A stretch of 64,000 nucleotides of DNA from Phallusia mammillata (Eukaryota > Chordata > Ascidiacea > Phlebobranchia > Ascidiidae): positions 124,001-188,000 of the forward strand of contig QLIY01000088.1 of the NCBI GenBank assembly GCA_003260075.1, given 5' to 3'. The notes under the pieces were generated by a model. The model ran no database searches. It was not told where the DNA came from and worked only from the letters and a program-made list of their open reading frames with translations. A program made the position numbers and the translations under genes. Positions 54,730 to 64,000 of the stretch are shown here, piece after piece; within the stretch, counting starts at the first letter, position 1; each line of letters starts with the position of its first letter.

Positions 54730-57700
54730 TTGAAAATAAATAACTCTCATGGCGCTGGGCTACACATTTACCACCATGTCCCTAATTCTTACAGACTTCA
54801 CAACCTACAAGCCTTGAACACTATGAAAGCAAATTTTCAATAAAGCCTTGTTTGTAGACAAAGGGTATTGTTTGAAATAAGATAATTGTTTCGTAATGAC
54901 AAGTAAATAATAAACAGTGATGGGCGTACCTTTAGATACAACACATAACAGATGTTATTTGGCACCAAATATCAAAATTTATGAACCGACTAGGTACATT
55001 GCTAACAGCACATTCTACGACTCACTAAACTTTGTCCACGGGGTGACAGTCTTGAGCAGCAACCAGGCAAAATCAAAACGAAAAAGGTAATTTTGTACGT
55101 CATAAAACTCCCTTCATGCAAAAAAGGATTGGCCCAAACCCCAAACAATGCGTTCTTATTATCAGCTTGAAACAAGGTGGAATAAAAACGCCTTGACAGT
55201 AAAGCATGATCTAATAATTCAAATCTTTTCTGATTCAAATACAACCAAATACATACAAAAATTCAAATACATACAAAAAAATATATATATCTAGTTTTTG
55301 TAAAATGTAAGCTACTAAAGTTTTCCACATTTCATGGAATTAGCAATCACAAATAAAACTGATTTATAGGACGTTTGGTTCGAGGTTTTAAGAACCAACT
55401 ACTTTATCGATAATTAGTCCAAATGAGAACTTTTAGACCGAATGCGGGTGCAAAAATAAAACCAGCTCATAGTCAAACAGAGTCCACACAAAGATAAAAT
55501 TATGAAGGCAAGTCAATGGATATATGAAGGCATCAGCTGCTTGAACCACATAATATATTTGACAATCCCCACAACCCAAGATGGGCAAATAAAGTTGGCC
55601 GCTAAACAAATGCCCTATTCAACAATGCAGAGGTTTGCAAGGAGCACTAAACTATAACTCTCAGGTGTGAAATTCCTTTGGCGTTTCTGCAGAACGCAGC
55701 TGCGACCCGCGTACTAGCTGAAGCAATCAAGTCGAGACTTAGAACCAAGATTGCGGGCAGGTGATAGGGCATGAATAGCTAGCTAACGAGCGTTGGAATT
55801 GTTCATGGAGGGCCTCGCGAGCCGCCTTATCGCAGGCCGTTAGTTTGATTAGGCCGCCGTCGCAATTAACGACTGTTGACTCAAGGCATGTCGGACAATG
55901 GTGCATCTGTGAAGACCGCTATACGATGAGCAAACACAAATTGGTGCACAAAAAGACTAGCTTGGTACGAAATCCCGGGCATTGCATTGCTTGCTAGCGT
56001 CGCGATTATCCCTTAGTGGGGGTTTTGTCAACAAAACGATCAATACTCACGTGTCTACCTTTACGTGATGTTTGGGTATAATGACCAATCGGGTGTATAT
56101 TGAGACTGGTACGATTCGAACAGTTTTTAGAAATGTTAAGCGAACTTTGATGTATTTGAAAGTTTATTTTAAGATGGAGAAACGTAGGCAATAACAGATG
56201 ATAAAACTAAATTGCTTTGTAACGATGTCGGAATTTATTAATGTATATTAAACAAGCAAACATGCACTTGTCGTTTACAGCATAATAAATGGTGATTTTT
56301 CTCAATACTTTTATAGGAATTACCCTTCAATTTGGATGTTCGCAATAGTTGGAGTTTACAACTTTTATAAATATTTGATTCTGATAAAAAGCTTCAAATA
56401 GGAACAGATCTGAGAATAGATTGAAAAAATGAAAAAATATGACCTGTTTTTTTTTCATGTAGCCCGTTTTTTCTTTTATTTTAAAATAAAGCCAGAGACG
56501 TGGTGCCCTAAGTAGAACATGGTTGTCATATTTGGAGATGTAGGCCTACATCTCGCCAAAGCATTTGCGCACGCACAATTTACATTCCGCAATGGCGACA
56601 AAGACGGACGACGGAACAAAACCTCCACGTCAAACTTGACCTGTTCCGTTACTTTCAGTTTTAAGTGAACACTAAACACTTTTCAAAGTTGTAATATCAT
56701 TCTAAAACATTTTTTTCCAAAAAAAGCAAGAAATGAAAGCCAATTGATATTAAAGCATGCAATTGGAATAAGGGATCGTTTATCCTTTAAGATTACATGT
56801 AAGATTACATGACCGTGGACAAATTCCAAACCAAATATATCAAACTTAAAAAAAAAACTGTTAACTGTTAATGAAAGTTAAACTTTACAACAAATTCGAC
56901 TGTAGTGTACTTGTTTTCTTGCCACTTTTGGTTTTATCATGGAAAAGTTGTGATTTGTTTGTTTTTGACAAAGATTTACACCACATGGTCAAGCATGCAA
57001 AAGTTTCACACATCGCCAATTTCAATTTTTAACACTGGTGCGTGCAATGGCAATATATATCCTTCTCAACAACTTTGATTTCATATAAAATGGCTTGCTG
57101 TTGATGTGGGTGCGTGGATTGAGCATTTTGGGAATTTTGAGTAGACCCATTTCTCGAAGGGGACAGGGTCTGCACACCTGAAAAATTTGTTGTGGTAAAC
57201 AATCAGAAATAGTGCAAGTATGGGGAAACAACTGTAAAGGGTAAAGTGCATCAAAACGCGAGTTGACGCAAATTGCTCTGCGTGCCAAGCATTCCAGCCA
57301 TCAGACTTGGGGTCGGTTAAGGCCCCGTGCCACGCGAACACTGACAGGTTTCGAGGCTTTTAGCGTCTTGCACTGTTTGCCCTGTGTGCCTGTTTAGCAG
57401 CGCAAGAGCTAAAACGACCTCTGGGCAGAATAACGGCGCCCCAAAGAAACACGACTGTCCAGGATTTTCAGAGAAATCTACCTTTTGTTAAGATACCATC
57501 GAGATCACGTGAGAGTCGACGTGCTGACATTTTGTATGTTGTTGTGAAATTATTTGTTTGAAATTTTGCAGTAAAACCAAAGGGCTTGTTTGTGGTTATC
57601 CGCTTGCCTCGAGTATTCGTTCAATTTTGTTCCTAATGGTGATACTAACAATGAATGTTGAAACTAACATTATGTCTGGTAGTATAAATGATTCACCATA

Positions 57701-59565
57701 AATACAAAACACTTGGTAGTACCGGAACTGATCTATGTAAAAAAAACAGTCATCTCGAACAACAGTATAGAAAGCAATATCCTAAAGACAAATACACCCA
57801 ATTGACCCAACTTGAAACCGCACATTCACTGAAGCGAAAATACCAGTAGGAAGCAGTGTCAGTGAACTTTGTAGGATATAAACAAGGGTTGTTAGGACAT
57901 GAATCTCCGGAGCTTTGATATCGAAGCCTCCGTCTCTGTCCGCTTTGTGCCCTAAATCCGCGGCTTATCCGAACAACACCCGGTTGAACGTCGCTCGCAA
58001 GACCGCGGATTCGAGGGCAAGCTGACAACTTTATGTGATTGAAAGGCGTGATAATTTATTTACGCCGTAAACCACCCCTTACAAGAGGGGCTCCCCTGGG
58101 GTGCTAATCGGGCCTCGCTTCCTCGCAGGCCCCTTTCGTCAACACGGCGCCCCGCCTAAAAAGAGGGGCTTTAAATGCGTGACGGATGGAAGAAATGAAA
58201 GACGTCGTAAGTGAAGTTTGCGCTGGGTTATAATTAGTTCAGGGAACATTTTGCCAGATTGCAATCGCGAAAATGGAGGGGCTGAACGCACACGTTTTCA
58301 AGCATATTTCCGCAAGATACGCCTGCCTGGTGTAGCAAACGTCACAGATGCCTATAAAGTGTGCATATTTCGGATTTATCCTACCAGTTCGAGTGACAGA
58401 TGCGGTTAGGGGGCGTGACAACAGGTAATGGTAACCGTGACGTCAATTGTGACGACAGCAAAGGACATCTCATTTTGAATAATGACGTCAAAATAGAGAG
58501 AATTTTGCGGCTTTGCATGATCTTTAATTCAATAAGAACGTTAAAGGCTGCACACATTATACGATGTATGTGTAAATATAGTCTATAATACTAAATGTAC
58601 AAAACAAATAGTGGTATCAGCTGGAGGTTCCAAGCTGGGTTAAATAGTATTTAGTCCGCGGCAGTCAGTGGGTGGGTCGGACCGCTTTTTGACAAATCTG
58701 TCAAGTTTTCTATTTTTAACACAGCTTCAAAGGCAGAAAGGGTTACGGCAGCAGGTCAGCATGTACCTTCAACACATTGGCCTCGGTGCAGATCAGAATC
58801 CTTCTGTAGCTGCTTTTCACGCCCTGTAACGAGCAGTCACTCATTTCCATTCGTTCAGGACGCCTGGTGCCCGCGACTTGAATTTGCGAGAAAAAAAAGC
58901 CGTGGTGTAAAAGGAAGCTGGCTACTTAAAAGCAATACAAAGGGCAGCTAAGGCCGCGACGCGCAAAAAGACTCGTTTAATTTCAGTGCTGGCGACGTCA
59001 TGTCGCAGGGGACCAGAGAGCAAGCTATTAGACGCAAAACATCGGCGCCGTAGTCAACATTACGGCGCGCTGCGGTGGTGTTTTTCCGGCGGAATGGCTT
59101 CATCAAGCCTGGGGTCGCAGGCTCGATTAGAGCGGAATTTTTGTTGAGATTGCGGACATTAATGGGATAATGAGAGGAATTTCCGATCAAAGTAGATGAC
59201 ATTCGCGTGCGAGTTCTTAACCTAGCAGGAAAGTTTGAAATCAACACGTGAAAGAAAAAAATTGAAAAATGCGTGCCACGCCAAATAGCCTCGATTATTG
59301 CTGAGGTTGGCATAAATTCCAAGGCATCAAATGCACTATGCGCACAACACAGGTTTGCGGCAAACCGACTTTTACGCGCAATTAGAGTGGCAGATCGGGG
59401 ATTTGTGCTTCACTGGCTCGGCAGACTTCGCACAAACAGCACTATTAAAGGTTTTTACTTACCAGTGATCTCTTCATGCCGTTGCAGGATTGTTTACAAA
59501 CGCATATTATATAACTGTGCTTACTGTCAGAAGCCGGTGTAGAATATTAATCTGAAAACAATAAT
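54730..59565. other. Intergenic DNA between the MGNC gene and the CCN-like gene
   Basis: No exon with domain or splice support was found. It should contain the 5' end of the minus-strand gene. GC-richer patches at 55.6-56.0, 57.3-57.5 and 57.9-58.2 kb may be regulatory. No rRNA or tRNA was recognised. Confidence 0.4.
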
Positions 59566-59859
59566 ATGGGGCATTCAGCACGACGACCGATCAGTATCAA
59601 GGCTGTCATATCAACAGCTGTAATCACCACCTTTGTGTTTCTGCTGCTTCAAACGCAAGAGATTGAAGCAGGAAGGAACAGATCGTCCAAGGGCGGCAGG
59701 CGCGGCAAAAACTCGTGCAAGAAACAAGTTTCGCCATGGAATGAATGCTCGAAGCCTTGCGGTCTTGGGTTATCATCGCGTGTCAAGAAGAAGAGACATT
59801 GCAAATCGAAGCTCGAGACCAGGCTCTGCATCGTTCGACCCTGCGAAAATGACACCAAG
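59566..59859 (+). CDS. Reduced CCN-like protein, first coding exon (signal peptide plus TSP1), partial
   Basis: 98 codons ending at a good donor (AAG|GTAAGT at 59860). Residues 1-36 contain a hydrophobic segment (about 12-29) suited to a signal peptide or signal anchor, then a basic linker (RNRSSKGGRRGK). They are followed by a CCN-type TSP1 domain with six cysteines (C51, C61, C65, C79, C88, C93), PWNECSKPCGLGLSSRV and TRLCIVRPCE, the last almost as in human CYR61. The intron follows in phase 0, the same place and phase as the TSP1/cystine-knot boundary of the CCN gene at 43643. IGFBP and VWC domains are absent because the signal sequence abuts TSP1. The next exon, expected to encode a cystine knot, was not found before 64000. 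Confidence 0.82.
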
Positions 59860-62800
59860 GTAAGTTGTGTCGCAAATTTTTGATATGCAAGTTGCCTACT
59901 AAACATATTTCGGTCTTGACAAAACATATGGCTAAAAAAGAATCGAAAGTAGTTACAGGTTCCGTTTGCGTGTAAATTTCGGTTTGCCTAATATTTCGCT
60001 AGTGTCTTTTTTTTCAAATTTCGTTTATTGTAAGGCTGCAGTCGGCCAAACACCGTCCCGAAAGTTCAAGCCCAAAACCCAGGCCGTACGCAAATTTTAC
60101 ACAAAAATCAGTCCGACTTACGTTTGAGGGTTAGATATTGGAAAAGAAATTGCGACCCAAATGTAAAGTCGGGCCCGAATCAAGCCTGTTTTAATGTCCG
60201 GGGCGACTCTGCGCTTCATTTCACCCGTTCAAGTGGACTAAAAACAGTTTCAGACGCCTCAGCGCTACTACCCAAGCCCCTAGTGCGGAGAAGTACGAAG
60301 ATTTCTATTGTGCATTACCATATCACATAATTAAATTCAAAGACATCGTTTTTCATAACAGACATTGACGAATTGAGGTTGAATTTGCCACTGGTACCGG
60401 AAGTCAGTGAGAAATATGTTCGTTGCCACATAAACAATTTTCATTGAAAACGTGTTTACAAAATAATGTAACCTTTACAGTTGTATATAGAGCTTGCTCA
60501 ACAAAGATTGTTTATAAGTTACGGGAATTTGGCTTCAATTTGCGGGGAACAAAACCGCTGTTGACCCGATAACACTACGGAGCAGTAACATGAATGACAC
60601 GATAACCTTGTTGGTTAGGTCAAAATCGTATTAAGCCCGTCTAGCGCCATGATTAGCACAAACTGTAAACCGGTTTATCGAGCCTTCCCATGTACCAAAT
60701 TTACGCGCCCTGCTGATTCCCAGAAACACAGACAAAAGTCCAAATTGTTTACATTAGTAAAGGGCAAGTTTTGTAAAATACAGATTGAGGGCTATTGAGA
60801 AGAAGCTTTTGAAAAATAAAAGTTTTGAACACGTCCGCTTAAACTTAACAAAACAAGATTGATTTTAACGTTTTGAAACCACGAAAGTGTGTTACGATTT
60901 GAGATGAAAACCAAAAAACACACAAAATTCCATTGTTACGGATGGCATGCCAGTTTAAAGTGAATATATGAACAAAGATAGCCAAAAAGACATATTGCGT
61001 GGCGATTGGAGTTCATTCAAAGCGCAAGTCAAATCTCCAAGTGGTTAGTAAAGTCAATATTTCAATCAAAGTGTCAAATGTTTAATAATCATATATGCGT
61101 ATGTGAAACTACAAACTGAGTGATTGAGAGTGCTATCTGATCGCTTTTTGCACAAAACCATTAATCAGTTTAATTGGTGATTCACCGTTTTACTCTTTAA
61201 CATTTTAAAAAGAGCAGTATTCCTTTAACATTAAGTTAAGCGGGGTGGTAAATACATTTGCATATGCGAGCAATCATCAAAGTTCTACATCAAAGTATAC
61301 GTTAATGTGCGCATCGCAGTCTGGTATGCGAAACATGGTGGTTCGGTGCAACGCCTAACAACGAGCGATTTCATTGATGTCGCGTGCCACACCTACGGAC
61401 GATTAACGGCGGCTGAGCGGATGAGAAGGCCACATAAATCCGTCTGTACACCCAGGGGTGGCAGCGTGCATGATATCATTTCTTTTCATGGGACCTTGGC
61501 ACACAAGTGCGATATAGGTTGCGATTGTCGTTGCATAAACTAAATTTGGAAATAATATGAAAATCCATTTGGAAATGTTTGGCCAAATGTAAAGTTTTAA
61601 CTGTAACTTTTGAATTATTTTTATGAAACAAATGCGTTACAAAGATAAAAAAAAATTCTAGTTTAGAAGTCAATTGGTGTATAGGCCTGCGAATGTTTTG
61701 ACGATTTTAAGTTATTTTGAGAAAAATGTGCTTTAAATATTGTTTAAGGGCAGAAATGGCGGACTGTGGTTTCGCATCAATTAAAATCTCAACCAGTTAC
61801 TAAGCAAATTCAATACCTTCCGTAAAATTGCAATAAAACTTTCGTGGGGGTCGGTTGAACAGAAACTCATTGTTCCAATCGCAGTAGCGGCCGATTCAAG
61901 AAGGTGTTCAGCGAGGTTTCAACTGGTGGGTTTTTTCGACCGATTTTGCTTCGCAGCAGGCAAAACAAACAGCAAAAGCAATGAAAATCGAATCTTTCAC
62001 GGGATCGCAAACAAACCAGATGTAACGGGACGTTCATAGCCGACGCATGCCCAAGAACCGATTTACGAGCAGCACAATACATTGTCAACAAAACCCATTT
62101 GACTTACCACCTGCGAAATCTCTTAAATCAACCCCCTGCCGAGTTGGAGACAAAATTGCGTAGAATGGATGCTTTGTCGAAACTTGACTTTGCTTCGATT
62201 TTATTACGTTTTGACACAATAAAATCCAATACATTGGTGTTTGGCGATTCCAAGAATATTTATTCAAAATTTAAAAGATGGAAAGTCAAATAGATTTTTT
62301 CATGAAAGTTTATCGTTTTTCACCATTACCTCGGTACTAAATAATATATTTGTAAACATCGTTTTTCAACAAAAACGAACATACAGTTTCGTGCATGGTC
62401 AACACCAATTTTCAAAAAGACCAATGTACCTATACAGTTACACATATAAAATAGTTCAATACCTATGATCACGAAATTTAAAAAAAAAATGTTTCATGTC
62501 TTTTCGGTAAACATGGCTCATCTGCAAGCGCATGTCGTGGTCGCCATGCGACAAGCAGCAAAATCATCTTTTCTACGCTCTGTCATCAGTCGCAGCTTCC
62601 ACTTGCATTCAGGCGCCATTTGGCAACGCCGGCGCCTTCCCTACGCATTCCTGGCGCTCTTCTGCCAGTCACATGAGAGCGCCGGCAAGTACGTACGGCG
62701 TCGTCGGGTCGAAGTTAAACACCAGAGTTTGTCCCCCTTTCGCCGCCGAAAGCCAATAAACAGTCATTAGGCGGCGGTCTTGGTGCCAAGGACCGACCCA

Positions 62801-64000
62801 ATCTTGGGCGTTGAAAGCTCCCATTGGAAGATTTGACTGCAAACGCGTCAATGCCGTGTATCAATAAACGATGTGGCTTAACGAGTAAATACAAATTAAA
62901 TTGTTTACGTGCTTTCGGAGCATGGTGATGACGGGGCACGTCACAATTGACTTGCGAATCACACGTAAACTTTATACAGCATGTAATGAGTTTTCCTAAG
63001 TTTCAACTGCTTGTCAATTATGTCCATTCATAGACAATAGCGCTGCCACGTAGCAATGCGCCTCTCCGTCAACAAAACGCCACTGACGTTTGAGCATAAT
63101 TCCATTGCATGCACGAGCGTCTTTCGCATTGGACAAACAACGCAATAGAAACCACAAGGCATCGGCGCGGAAAGACGGATTTAAAATTACGGGTTCCTGC
63201 ACTTTTTGCCCGATCCCGATTTCCGGGAAAGGAAAAAGATACCTGGACGAGCTTGGGCGATGACGTCATCGTTTGATCGAAAGCGACGAGGGAATTAGTT
63301 TCGGCACAGTGACGTATCCGTGGCAGGGGAATTGAGAGGATGTAACAATATCCTAACCAGCACAGTATATGTTGACGATTACTCACTGAATGCGGCTGTG
63401 GGAATTTGCCTTGACGCACAAATGAGAAATATCTTAGTAGTTTTTCGCACCCACAATTATCACCATATCCTCGTTAATCTAACGGGGTAATACCATATTT
63501 GGTTGTTTGAGGCCTATAGGTTAAAACGTTCGTTTGCAAATCAAATTGAAAATTGACAAAACCACATTTTTAAGCAATAAACAAAAAAATCACCGTAATA
63601 CAGTGACACTAATGTTTACCAATCCCCCCCCCCAAAACGTTCGTTTGCAAATCAAATTGAAAATTGACAAAACCACATTTTAAAGCAATAAACAAAAAAT
63701 TCACCGTAATACAGTGACACTAATGTTTACCAAAAAATAAATTGCTCGACCAAATCTTTTGGTAAATAATTTTAACCACTGCTAATACTAGAATGATTTC
63801 CATTGGCGATTTTCTTAAAAACCTAATTCTTAAGCACAAGTATATTTTGGTCGAATTACAGATCGACACCAGTGGGAATAGGACAAATAATGGCGGCTTC
63901 GAGCAAAAAAATGAATCTGCCGTAACTTGATTATAACTATTAACGCACCAATTACAGAAATAACTTCATGTTTGGCCATGACCGTGAAGGGAATTTTGTC
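59860..64000 (+). other. First intron of the CCN-like gene, or 3' flank
   Basis: I searched for a cystine-knot exon (acceptor followed by YCGxC or a CC pair) and found none, so the intron probably exceeds 4.1 kb. It holds a CRE (TGACGTCA, 63262-63269) and a duplicate segment (63520-63623 and 63634-63736) around C10 (63624-63633). Other frames are short and unremarkable. Confidence 0.45.

Noticed and set aside
55660-55880. Ribosomal RNA fragment (GTGTGAAATTCCTTTGGCG resembles an 18S phrase)
   Set aside because: The similarity is limited to about a dozen bases; the surrounding sequence does not match the conserved 18S context.
61307-61543. Possible cysteine-containing downstream exon of the CCN-like gene
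   Set aside because: It lacks the YCGxC and CC motifs of the cystine knot, and no suitable acceptor in the right phase was seen.

Overview
This is a eukaryotic nuclear window, most likely from a tunicate (an ascidian such as Ciona). The reasons are compact genes with small GT-AG introns, AT-rich introns, orthologues of chordate/metazoan genes (CTCF, nephrocystin-3, CCN matricellular proteins), very short intergenic spacing, and neighbouring sequence copies that differ like two diverged haplotypes. The species is an inference; nothing in the sequence names it.

Layout. (1) 1-2640: upstream DNA with one complete hAT-type MITE. (2) 2640-10300, plus strand: a CTCF-like insulator protein gene with 15 coding exons (661 aa). 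It has eight C2H2 fingers matching vertebrate CTCF fingers 1-8, a Y-E-F motif at the place of the cohesin-binding Y-D-F, and no fingers 9-11. (3) 10788-28502, plus strand: a complete nephrocystin-3 (NPHP3) gene with 28 coding exons (1322 aa): N-terminal myristoylation glycine, coiled coil, P-loop NTPase, TPR array. (4) 28.7-35.9 kb: a 196-bp satellite rich in AACCGGTT, a 17-bp minisatellite, several hAT MITEs, a 241-bp N gap, and what look like two or three versions of one locus laid side by side. (5) 36-42.8 kb: no recognisable gene. (6) 42.8-50.05 kb, plus strand: a promoter with paired CRE sites and TATA, then a complete six-exon CCN-family gene (423 aa; IGFBP, VWC, TSP1 and cystine-knot domains). 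(7) 54255-54707, minus strand: an unrecognised small protein with a dual-acylation N-terminus (MGNC). (8) 59566 onward, plus strand: the first coding exon of a second, reduced CCN-like gene (signal peptide joined directly to a CCN-type TSP1 domain) that runs out of the window.

Assembly quality matters here. At least twenty sites carry a run of about 10 G (mostly in the first 33 kb) or about 10 C (30.6 kb onward), nearly always at the join between two near-identical copies of the flanking DNA. Single n characters sit at similar joins. These look like unmerged haplotypes or contig-end overlaps rather than biology. The copies are still informative, because two of them show hAT elements present in one version and absent in the other.

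Functionally, the window holds a chromatin-architecture factor, a ciliary inversin-compartment protein, and two secreted matricellular CCN-type proteins. No functional link between them is evident. Exon coordinates were worked out by eye from splice signals, reading frame and remembered family sequence; all coding totals close in frame.
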